A DNA stretch of 38,861 nucleotides from NCBI GenBank assembly GCA_937143345.1, contig CAKZRD010000020.1, positions 1 to 38,861 on the forward strand. The letters are read 5' to 3'. Positions 1 through 7,727 of this stretch are shown one piece after another. Within the stretch, counting starts at the first letter, position 1. Each line of letters opens with the position of its first letter. A model generated the notes under the pieces. It was given only the letters and a program-made list of their open reading frames with translations, searched no databases and was not told the origin of the DNA. The position numbers and the translations under genes are program-made. This DNA comes from an uncultured archaeon. Lineage in GTDB: Archaea; Nanobdellota; Nanobdellia; Pacearchaeales; GW2011-AR1.

Positions 1-307
1 GTGGGGAATTATCTTCGTTAAGTTGATATCTGTTTTGATTTGGTAAATTAATTTGTTGTTGGGATATTTGTAATGGGGCAAAATTAATATTTTTTCTCTT
101 TGGAATTAACAAATGAATTTCTTTTTTTGAATCATCTATAGATTCTGGAATATAACCTTTTTTTATAAAAAAGTCCTCACTTAACCTGGGAATCATTGAA
201 ATATCTAATGAATATTTTTTTGAAGTATTAAATTTTTCATAATGAACTTCTCTTATCAAATTAAAAACAATTGATTGAACTATTGGTGACTTGTGTGCAA
301 GATTCAT
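1..307 (-). CDS. hypothetical protein, C-terminus truncated by window edge
   Basis: Open frame from ATG at 307 (MNLAHKSPIVQSIVFNLIREVHYEKFNTSKKYSLDISMIPRLSEDFF...) to window edge; ATGA overlap with the upstream ORF stop at 304. Confidence 0.6.
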   Translation of the reverse strand, partial: MNLAHKSPIVQSIVFNLIREVHYEKFNTSKKYSLDISMIPRLSEDFFIKKGYIPESIDDSKKEIHLLIPKRKNINFAPLQISQQQINLPNQNRYQLNEDNSP

Positions 308-648
308 ATTTCTTTAGTAGGTAGTGGTTTAGGAGCAATTTTTTCATTAAATTGTTGCTTCTCTTTTCTTCTTAAAACATCATCAATTAATAATAATCCT
401 TCTGCAATCGCTTTGTTTTGTTCTATCAAAAGATTAATTCTTTTTTCAATATCACTGCCACCATTAATTTTTTCTTTTTCTAAATAATTTTTTGCTGATA
501 ACTCTAAAACTTCTAATAATTTTGAGATATTATCAGCTAGCATCTCAAATTTTATAGAAAGATTTGTCATTGCTTTCTGAAGTCCGACGAAATTTTCTAT
601 AAGAAGAGATTCAATTTTTTCATAGTTTTTTTGTTTTTTTATAGGCAT
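304..648 (-). CDS. hypothetical helical/coiled-coil protein
   Basis: 114-aa ORF, heptad-like Leu/Ile pattern, 4-bp overlap with the next gene. Confidence 0.65.
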   Translation of the reverse strand: MPIKKQKNYEKIESLLIENFVGLQKAMTNLSIKFEMLADNISKLLEVLELSAKNYLEKEKINGGSDIEKRINLLIEQNKAIAEGLLLIDDVLRRKEKQQFNEKIAPKPLPTKEI

Positions 649-712
649 AAATCAATATTGTTTTTAGGCTTTATAAAATTTGTCTTTTTTCATACGACGA
701 AAAAAAGAAAGA

Positions 713-750
713 TTTAAATAGTTCATTTTGTAAAGAATATAAAAGGAGGT
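713..750 (+). promoter_or_regulatory. TATA-like box (TTTAAATA 713-720) and strong Shine-Dalgarno (AAAGGAGGT 742-750)
   Basis: Sequence motifs directly upstream of the 756 ATG. Confidence 0.6.
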
Positions 751-755
751 AAAAA

Positions 756-881
756 ATGGGAAAAGTAATTTTAAAGAATGCTGTTCAAAGAAAACCTGGG
801 CATTTATACTATGTTGATGCAAAAGGAAATGTTTGCGAAGCAGTAATGGCTAGAGGTGGAAAAAAGAAAAAGAAAAAATAA
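756..881 (+). CDS. small basic protein, 41 aa (MGKVILKNAVQRKPGHLYYVDAKGNVCEAVMARGGKKKKKK)
   Basis: ATG 5 nt after a strong SD, clean stop, K-rich tail; below the ORF-track length cut-off. Confidence 0.75.
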   Translation: MGKVILKNAVQRKPGHLYYVDAKGNVCEAVMARGGKKKKKK

Positions 882-906
882 ATTTTAATTTATTTCATGT
901 TTTTTT

Positions 907-940
907 AATAAGCCTGTTCTTTAGGGAGGACAGGCTTATT
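907..940. terminator. 13-bp stem hairpin between convergent genes (possible bidirectional terminator)
   Basis: AATAAGCCTGTTC / GGACAGGCTTATT complementary arms (one G-U), 8-nt loop. Confidence 0.5.
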
Positions 941-949
941 CCAAATTTT

Positions 950-1471
950 TCACTCTAGAAAAAAATTTTCTAATCTTTTATAAAAAGCTCTTTCTTTTGT
1001 TAATATAGACATATTAAGAAAAAATTTATCTACAGAAAAATCTTTTCTTTCATAATTTATTTTTTTAAGACCTTCTAAAAAAGCACCTTTATTTTTTAAT
1101 GATTTAATTCTTGCAATAGTTAAATGTGACATAAATCTTTTTTCTTTTGGAAAAACTGAAGAAAGTTTTTCATCAATTTCTTTTTGTAATCCGTCACAAT
1201 TTTCTATTTTTATCCAAACAATTCTCACAAAATTTTCACTAAAAACACCCAAATCGCCAAGTTTTGCCTTAAATTTTTTAAAATTTATTTCTGAAAGTTT
1301 TTGTTTTGTTTCATCTAAATCTTTCTCTGTTATTTCCCCAAGAAATTTTAAGGTTAAATGAAAGTTTTCCTCTTCAATTTTTTTACCATTAAATTCTGGG
1401 AGATTTTTTTGTATTTCTTTTACTATTTTCTTTATCTCTTGTGGGATATCTATTGAAATAAAAATTCTCAT
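950..1471 (-). CDS. thpR: RNA 2',3'-cyclic phosphodiesterase / 2'-5' RNA ligase family
   Basis: Two HxTx motifs: HLTLKFLG and HLTIARIK. Confidence 0.9.
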   Translation of the reverse strand: MRIFISIDIPQEIKKIVKEIQKNLPEFNGKKIEEENFHLTLKFLGEITEKDLDETKQKLSEINFKKFKAKLGDLGVFSENFVRIVWIKIENCDGLQKEIDEKLSSVFPKEKRFMSHLTIARIKSLKNKGAFLEGLKKINYERKDFSVDKFFLNMSILTKERAFYKRLENFFLE

Positions 1472-1562
1472 TAAAAAAAGAAGATTTTTTAATTAAAAAC
1501 ATTTCCTTTTTTATTGAAAATTATTCTAAATTATCAAATATATTTTTTAATTATTGAAGATA

Positions 1563-1713
1563 TCCCGCCACCCAGAATCGAACTGGGGTACCGCGGGTTC
1601 TGTTGAACAGCAGATTCATCGAAACTGCCCTTATCGCGCTTCATTCTTTTTCCAAAGGAAAGTTTGCGCTAGTTAATCTACAGCCGCGTGCTCTACCATT
1701 GAGCTATGGCGGG
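1563..1713 (-). tRNA. tRNA-Tyr(GTA) with 80-nt intron (1598-1677)
   Basis: Acceptor CCCGCCA/TGGCGGG (C1-G72), D arm GCTC-AATGGTA-GAGC, anticodon stem CGCGG/CCGCG, T arm CCCAG-TTCGATT-CTGGG; CTGT/ACAG central helix of a bulge-helix-bulge at the splice sites. Confidence 0.93.
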
Positions 1714-1747
1714 ATTTTTTTAAAAGGTGAAGTGTGTTTTTAAATTT

Positions 1748-1978
1748 TTATCTTTTCATTAAAACTATAACGAAACCAATTATTTTGTAGCTAAATTTTT
1801 CTCCAAAATTTTTTATTAATTCTTCTGCAATATTTCTTATATCTTCTTTATTCCTACAGCAGGATTTTAAAACAGATATTTTTATTCTTTTTGTATTCTT
1901 AAAAGAATTTTTTATTTGTTCTATAAAATTTTGACTAACTCCTCTTTTTCCAAGCTGAAATTTTTTTATTTTTTCCAT
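1748..1978 (-). CDS. YhbY/CRM-domain RNA-binding protein
   Basis: 76 aa with YhbY-like pattern (LGKRGVS...IKISVLKSC...IAEELIKNFGEKFSYKIIGFVIVLMKR). Confidence 0.75.
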   Translation of the reverse strand: MEKIKKFQLGKRGVSQNFIEQIKNSFKNTKRIKISVLKSCCRNKEDIRNIAEELIKNFGEKFSYKIIGFVIVLMKR

Positions 1979-2040
1979 AGATAAGTTTAAAAACCTTTCT
2001 TTTATCTTTTTTAAGCTTAAAAACTTTTTGTTTATTTAAA

Positions 2041-2388
2041 ATGAGTTATAAAGAAAATATCGACGAAGAAAAAAGAACAACTGAAAATGGAGAATTGGAA
2101 AAAAAAGTAGAAGAGGAGGATACTTCTTCTTTTACTCTAACCGTTAAAAATACTTTTGGGATCCACTTTAGATCTGCTACTCTAATAGTTAATTACTGCA
2201 GAAAATTTAATGAAATGATAATGGTGGGAAAAAACGGTAAAAGAGTTGATGCTAAAAGTATTCTTGGACTTTTGACTCTTGGGATAAAACAAGGAGAAAA
2301 TCTAACTTTTTATGTTCCGAGAAATCTTTATGAAAGAATCTATCCCGATCTAAAAGAATTATTCGATGCTAAATTTTACGAAGATTGA
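2041..2388 (+). CDS. HPr-like phosphocarrier protein with acidic N-terminal extension
   Basis: GIHFRSATLIV (His15/Arg17 region) and VDAKSILGLLTLGIKQG (Ser46 region) match the HPr fold. Confidence 0.82.
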   Translation: MSYKENIDEEKRTTENGELEKKVEEEDTSSFTLTVKNTFGIHFRSATLIVNYCRKFNEMIMVGKNGKRVDAKSILGLLTLGIKQGENLTFYVPRNLYERIYPDLKELFDAKFYED

Positions 2389-2762
2389 CTTTCTAAAAAT
2401 TTGTCTATTTCTTCTTTTTTAACTTTTATTTCTTTAAATTTTTTAACTCCAAAAGTTCCTTCCTTCATACTTTTTTCTTTGTAAATTTCTTTTCCTAAAA
2501 AATAATGGACTATCACATCTTTCTTGTTTTTTTTCCAATCTTTACTGAATGCAGCACAAAATATAGCTGTCTCTTTTATATCTTTTTTTGAAATTTTTTT
2601 GTAATTTTCTTTTATATTGCAAAAAGGACTTCCTGCTTCTTTAGTATGAAAGACCATTTCATCATTTAAAACCTGCTTAATTAGATCTTCATTGTTCTTA
2701 GCATTTTTTCCCCCAAGAACTAATTTTCCAGAAACTAAATTTAATTGTCTAAACTTAGCCAT
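2376..2762 (-). CDS. stand-alone NFACT-R (DUF814) RNA-binding domain protein
   Basis: LVLGGKNAKNNEDLIKQ...DEMVFHTKEAGSPF pattern of NFACT-R. Confidence 0.8.
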   Translation of the reverse strand: MAKFRQLNLVSGKLVLGGKNAKNNEDLIKQVLNDEMVFHTKEAGSPFCNIKENYKKISKKDIKETAIFCAAFSKDWKKNKKDVIVHYFLGKEIYKEKSMKEGTFGVKKFKEIKVKKEEIDKFLESQSS

Positions 2763-2994
2763 TTATTTTTTCCCCTTCTAATTCTTTTCTCAAATCTTCT
2801 ATATTCTTTAGTTTAATCCCTTCTGATCTTTTTGGTTTTTCTGTAGGACTTAAAGATTCTGGCAAAAAATTTTTAGCAAATATTTGTACAATAAAACCTA
2901 TTGCTTGGTTTTTATTTTTCATTCCGTATTTTGCCTTTGCCATATTTATAATCCTGTTCTCTCTTTCTGAAAGTTTTATTATGTTTTGGACCAT
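2755..2994 (-). CDS. DUF2683-like small protein
   Basis: MVQNIIKLSERENRIINMAKAKYGMKNKNQAI pattern; overlaps the downstream gene by 8 bp. Confidence 0.6.
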   Translation of the reverse strand: MVQNIIKLSERENRIINMAKAKYGMKNKNQAIGFIVQIFAKNFLPESLSPTEKPKRSEGIKLKNIEDLRKELEGEKING

Positions 2995-3163
2995 TATATT
3001 AACCTAAAAGTTTTTAAACAAAATTAATATTTTTTCTTTTTTATTTTATAATATTTTATAATAATTTATTATATTCTTATTTAAAATAATAAACTTTTTA
3101 AAGCTTATCTTTTTATTTTTATAGTGCCTTTTGGCATAACTTTTAACTAAATTTTGAGGAAAA

Positions 3164-4447
3164 ATGGCAAAACAAAAACCAATTATTAATGTAGTGTTCG
3201 TAGGACATGTTGATGCAGGGAAGTCTACAACAATTGGACAACTTTTCTATCAGTCAGGAATTCTTTCCGAAACTGAATTAGCTAAGCTAAGAGAAGAAGC
3301 TGCTAAGCATGGAAAGCAAGGTTTCGAGTTTGCTTATTTTATGGACACCATTAAAGAAGAAAGAGAAAGAGGGGTTACAATAGATCTTAACTACAAAAAG
3401 ATTCAAACTCAAAATTATGAAGTTACTATTATTGATGCTCCAGGACACAGGGATTTTGTCAAAAATATGATTACTGGAACATCTCAAGCAGATGCTGCTT
3501 TCTTAGTAATTTCTGCTCCTCATGGTGTTCAAGAGCAAACAAAAGAACACTTGTGGTTAATGAGAACAATGGGTGTAAAACACATAGCTATAATAATCAA
3601 CAAGATGGACATGGTTAATTATGATGAGAAAAAGTATAACGAAGTAAAGAAAGACGTTGGAGAAATGTTGAAAAAAGTTGGAATAAATCCAGAAACTACT
3701 GTTTTTATAGCTTCATCTGGATTAAAAGGAGATAATGTAGCAAAGAAATCAGATAAAATGCCTTGGTACAAAGGTCCAACTGTTCTAGAACAAATAGATA
3801 AATTTCCAACACCAGAAAAACCTACAAATCTTCCTTTAAGAATGCCTATACAGGATGTTTATGAAATTACTGGAATAGGAACTGTTCCTGTTGGAAAAAT
3901 TGTTTCAGGTATAATGAAACCTGGACAAAAAATAATGATTCTACCTGGAAGAACTGGGAAGGGTATTTTAGGGGAAGTTAAAACTATTGAAGCACATCAC
4001 GAACAATTACCACAAGGAGAAGCAGGAGATAATGTTGGTGTCAACATAAGAGGAATAGGGAAGAAAGATATTGCGAGGGGAGATGTCATTTGTGATGCAT
4101 CTAGTCCTGCAAAAATAGTTGAAGATTTTACAGCAACAATAACAGTTATAAATCATCCAACTGTTATAGCAAAAGGATATACTCCTGTTTTCCATGTACA
4201 CACAGCCCAAGTTCCATGTCAATTTATAGAACTTGTGTCAAAGATTGATCCACGAACAGGACAACCTATACAGCAAAATCCTGATTTTTTAAAGAACGGA
4301 GATGTAGCTGTAGTAAAAATCAAGCCAGTAGGAAATCTTGTATTAGAAACAGCAGATGTTAATCCTTACATGGCAAGATTTGCAATTAGAGATGCAGGTG
4401 CTACAGTTGCAGCAGGAATTTGCAAAACAATAACTGAGAAGAAATAG
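3164..4447 (+). CDS. tuf: translation elongation factor EF-1 alpha
   Basis: GHVDAGKST, DAPGHRDFVKNMITG, NKMD GTPase motifs. Confidence 0.98.
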   Translation: MAKQKPIINVVFVGHVDAGKSTTIGQLFYQSGILSETELAKLREEAAKHGKQGFEFAYFMDTIKEERERGVTIDLNYKKIQTQNYEVTIIDAPGHRDFVKNMITGTSQADAAFLVISAPHGVQEQTKEHLWLMRTMGVKHIAIIINKMDMVNYDEKKYNEVKKDVGEMLKKVGINPETTVFIASSGLKGDNVAKKSDKMPWYKGPTVLEQIDKFPTPEKPTNLPLRMPIQDVYEITGIGTVPVGKIVSGIMKPGQKIMILPGRTGKGILGEVKTIEAHHEQLPQGEAGDNVGVNIRGIGKKDIARGDVICDASSPAKIVEDFTATITVINHPTVIAKGYTPVFHVHTAQVPCQFIELVSKIDPRTGQPIQQNPDFLKNGDVAVVKIKPVGNLVLETADVNPYMARFAIRDAGATVAAGICKTITEKK

Positions 4448-4500
4448 TTTCTTCTCTTTTTTCTTTCTTTATTTTTTAATTCTTTTTTTAATTTATTGTT
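4448..4500 (+). terminator. T/pyrimidine-rich archaeal-type terminator
   Basis: TTTCTTCTCTTTTTTCTTTCTTTATTTTTTAATTCTTTTTTT directly after the tuf stop. Confidence 0.5.
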
Positions 4501-4707
4501 AAGTTTTTAGATGCCAAAAATAGATATAAATCCTACTTTGACAAAGTTCTTCTGACCTTAGAATGGAACGAAAGATTTTTGGAACAGCTCACAAAACCGA
4601 ATTTTGTATAGACAAACAAGATAAGAACTATTTAATCTAGGGTATATTCTTAGAATACTTAAGGAATTTGATTTTTATACAAAGACTTTGTGGGCAGAAA
4701 TAAAATT

Positions 4708-5280
4708 TTAAGATTTAATATCAAATTTTTCATATTCAATTTTTACTGGTTTGCCATTATGTAATAATTGTATTAATCTAGCTCTTCCTGAATTAGTAAT
4801 AGCCACTTCAGCTGTAATATTTGTTGTTGGTAGATTCGCATTTCTTTCAAAGAAAAATTGTTCTATACCATATTCAACAACTATTATATTATTTTCATAA
4901 ACATCGATAATTTTTCCTTTTTTATAAACTATCATATTATTTTCATAAACATCGATAATTTTTCCTTTTATGAAGTCACCTTTATCTGGTTTTGATTTTG
5001 AAACATTTTCTTTTCTCCAAATTCCTTGCTCATCTTTTTTTAATGAAACAAAAACAGAATCTCCTTTACTGAATTTTTCTTTAACCCCGCTTATTATCGA
5101 AATTTCATAATTGATCGCCATGTATTGACCTCTAAAAGGATCAAAGGAATCTACAGAGTTAGTAGCAAGAACTATTTTTTTTCCTACTATAAAAGGCCAG
5201 TGATTATATAAGATAAAAGATAGGATAACAACAGATACTAAACATATAACAACTATTAACGCAATATTTTGCTTCTTCAT
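4708..5280 (-). CDS. GDYXXLXY-family membrane-anchored protein
   Basis: N-terminal TM segment; YMAINYEIS and VFVSLKKDEQGIWRKENVS; ATGA-coupled to DUF2157 gene. Confidence 0.7.
   Translation of the reverse strand: MKKQNIALIVVICLVSVVILSFILYNHWPFIVGKKIVLATNSVDSFDPFRGQYMAINYEISIISGVKEKFSKGDSVFVSLKKDEQGIWRKENVSKSKPDKGDFIKGKIIDVYENNMIVYKKGKIIDVYENNIIVVEYGIEQFFFERNANLPTTNITAEVAITNSGRARLIQLLHNGKPVKIEYEKFDIKS
4879..4969. repeat. tandem duplication, period 48 bp, inside the GDYXXLXY-family gene
   Basis: 4879-4921 and 4927-4969 match at 42/43 positions; duplicates KGKIIDVYENN(M/I)IV. Confidence 0.9.
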
Positions 5281-6851
5281 CTTATTAAACTTTCCTGATG
5301 TTTAGTTTTTTCTAAAATTTTTTTTCTCCATTTAGGGATTAGCAATGCTCCAACTATAAGCATTATACCGCCTAATATTGCTAACACACTAAATGTAAAA
5401 TATCCTCTAAAATCTCTCCAAAATCCAATATACCTAGTTATAATCTCTAAAACAAATGTGAATAAGGCAAGATTGATTATTTTTGTTGAGCCAACTTGTT
5501 GTCCATACCATAAGATTAAAATAATAAATCCAATAAAAACAAAGTTATTTATTATCCATAATAACCATAGGATTGTCGGTAATCCTCTAGACACGTTCCA
5601 ACCCCAAAAAGAATAGGGTTGCCATTTACATAAAGAGTTTTTAACACAATTATCTTTTTGATTTGTGTTCTTAATGCATGTCTTATAAATATCTTCTCGT
5701 TTGTTTATATTTAATTCTTCATTACATTGACCATTTTGCCACTTACATTTAAGTTTATTTGTAACAGAATTACACTCTTTTTCTGTTTTATAATTGTAAC
5801 AGCTGGCATATTCACATCTACCATAAGGATCAAATGCATCGGTTTTCCATTCGCAATTTAAATAATCTTGTAAGGAGATACATTCTGTTAAATTTAAACC
5901 ATAACACTCTTTTGGATAACAAGTACCCATCAAACCTGCGCCTGCTTTTGTTGAGAGTATCAAAATAAATAATACTGCTAAAATAATTATAAATCCGAAA
6001 ATTTCTTTAAGAAATATAGAACTCTTTCTTATGGCAAAAAGTGATCCGATAATAAAAACAAAAAAGCAGATTATTATGAATATCACTAAAAATGTTGAAA
6101 ATGCTTTTATTTTAAATGAATATTGGCTTATTAGAGGTAAGAATGATTGGAAACTCAATAAATAAAATATTGCTAAGAAATAAAAAACTGTCCAAAATCT
6201 ATATATGTTTGCGAACTTATGCTCTAAAGAATTATGTAATATGTTTAGTCCAAATAATAACACTCCAGAACTTAAGAAAATTAAAATAAGATCAAAAATT
6301 ATTGCTCCTCCTAAAGAATAGCCAAATCTGGAAATTGAAGAATAATATTGCAATATGACCCAAGGGAAAAAAATAATCATTGAAACAACCAAGTTTTCTG
6401 GTGAATCAAGTAAATAAGCAGTAATAATTATCACTACCAAAGCTAAAAATAAGAGCCAAGCATAATGTTGTTTTGATGTGGCTAAGTGATATATTTGAGA
6501 AATTAAAAATAAGCTTAGAATAAATAACAATGCACCTAAAGTAATTAATGATCTTCCAACCCCTTCATGATTCTTTTGTCTTAATATACCTCCAGAAACA
6601 AAAGCTCCAAGAGTAGAGCCAACAAGAATTAAAACTTTAATTGGATTAGGTATTTGACGCCAGGTCTTTGCAATTAACCAGGCGAATCCAATAAAAATTA
6701 AAACTACTCCAATTATAGAAATAATAGAAATAAACTTATTTGATTTTTCTTCTGAATACTCTTTATTAGAATCTACAAGCATCTTTTTTGCTTGTGTTTT
6801 TGTTATAGTTCCATCTATTAGCCATTTTTGAATCAATTTTTTATCAACCAT
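5277..6851 (-). CDS. DUF2157 multi-TM membrane protein with Cys-rich insertion
   Basis: N-terminal KWLIDGTITKTQAKKML plus many TM helices, followed by a GDYXXLXY partner; 12 Cys in an internal loop. Confidence 0.75.
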   Translation of the reverse strand: MVDKKLIQKWLIDGTITKTQAKKMLVDSNKEYSEEKSNKFISIISIIGVVLIFIGFAWLIAKTWRQIPNPIKVLILVGSTLGAFVSGGILRQKNHEGVGRSLITLGALLFILSLFLISQIYHLATSKQHYAWLLFLALVVIIITAYLLDSPENLVVSMIIFFPWVILQYYSSISRFGYSLGGAIIFDLILIFLSSGVLLFGLNILHNSLEHKFANIYRFWTVFYFLAIFYLLSFQSFLPLISQYSFKIKAFSTFLVIFIIICFFVFIIGSLFAIRKSSIFLKEIFGFIIILAVLFILILSTKAGAGLMGTCYPKECYGLNLTECISLQDYLNCEWKTDAFDPYGRCEYASCYNYKTEKECNSVTNKLKCKWQNGQCNEELNINKREDIYKTCIKNTNQKDNCVKNSLCKWQPYSFWGWNVSRGLPTILWLLWIINNFVFIGFIILILWYGQQVGSTKIINLALFTFVLEIITRYIGFWRDFRGYFTFSVLAILGGIMLIVGALLIPKWRKKILEKTKHQESLIR

Positions 6852-6927
6852 ATTATTTTAATATAGATAATTAGATTTATAAATATTTTTTTGGGTGTGC
6901 TTTTCTCTTTTTCTAAAATAAATTAAT

Positions 6928-7347
6928 CTAAAAATTTAAAATAATTTTTCCGCCTTCTTTTTCCATTTTTTCTATAGCGCTTTTTGAAGCCTCTTTTGCG
7001 TGAATTTCAGCTTTAAAACCTTTCCCTTCGCCTAAAATTTTATAACCTTTTAGTTCAATCTTTCCAGAACTTCCATAATTTCTTGCAATATCTCTTAAAT
7101 TAATTACTTTTTCTTTTTTCTTTTTCGTTGAAGCGGAAGTAAAACCTCTTTTTCCAAAATAATTTTCAAAACCTTTTTCTCTAGCAATCATTAAAGCTTT
7201 TAATTTTTTGTGTTTTGCCCTTTTTCCAGTTCCAGCCATTCCAAAACCGCCTTTCTCACCATGGCCTTTATGCTTTTTTCTAAATCCCCATCCACAAGTT
7301 CTTGCGCCCCTTAATCTCGACCTTTTTTTTCTTTTTTTTAATTTCAT
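6928..7347 (-). CDS. rpl15: ribosomal protein uL15
   Basis: SRLRGARTCGWGFRKKHKGHGEKGGFGMAG; operon position. Confidence 0.95.
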   Translation of the reverse strand: MKLKKRKKRSRLRGARTCGWGFRKKHKGHGEKGGFGMAGTGKRAKHKKLKALMIAREKGFENYFGKRGFTSASTKKKKEKVINLRDIARNYGSSGKIELKGYKILGEGKGFKAEIHAKEASKSAIEKMEKEGGKIILNF

Positions 7348-7727
7348 AACATCCTCTCCAAATATTTTGCAATATCTTTATTTTCTCCTAAAACTCCTTT
7401 AGGACAAGGAAGTTTTGTGCTTTTTTTAAAACCTCCTCTCGGTGGATGTAATCTTATCCAAGGTTTTATATTTTCAAGAGTTTTTTTAGCTTTTTTCTTT
7501 TTTTCTTTTAACTCCCCTCTTACTTCAATTATTTTTTGAACTAAAGAATCATCGATTCTACCATACATAACATAATCTTTGGATTTCTTTACCATACCAA
7601 ATCTTACACTATCTTTTTCATCAATAAAAACAAGATTATATTTCTCTCTAATCCTTAATCTCCTTAAAGTCTCTTCAATTTCTTTGCTTAAACCAACTTG
7701 TCCGTGAATTCTTACAACAGCTATCAT
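7344..7727 (-). CDS. rpl30: ribosomal protein uL30
   Basis: AVVRIHGQVGLSKEIEETLRRLRI; RLHPPRGGFK. Confidence 0.93.
   Translation of the reverse strand: MIAVVRIHGQVGLSKEIEETLRRLRIREKYNLVFIDEKDSVRFGMVKKSKDYVMYGRIDDSLVQKIIEVRGELKEKKKKAKKTLENIKPWIRLHPPRGGFKKSTKLPCPKGVLGENKDIAKYLERML

Noticed and set aside
1598-1677. tRNA-Tyr intron as a C/D box guide RNA
   Set aside because: TCGATGA only partly resembles a C box and I found no convincing paired D boxes
3287-3487. Minus-strand ORFs inside EF-1alpha (3287-3487, 4007-4222)
   Set aside because: Antisense shadows of a clear conserved gene; no family motifs
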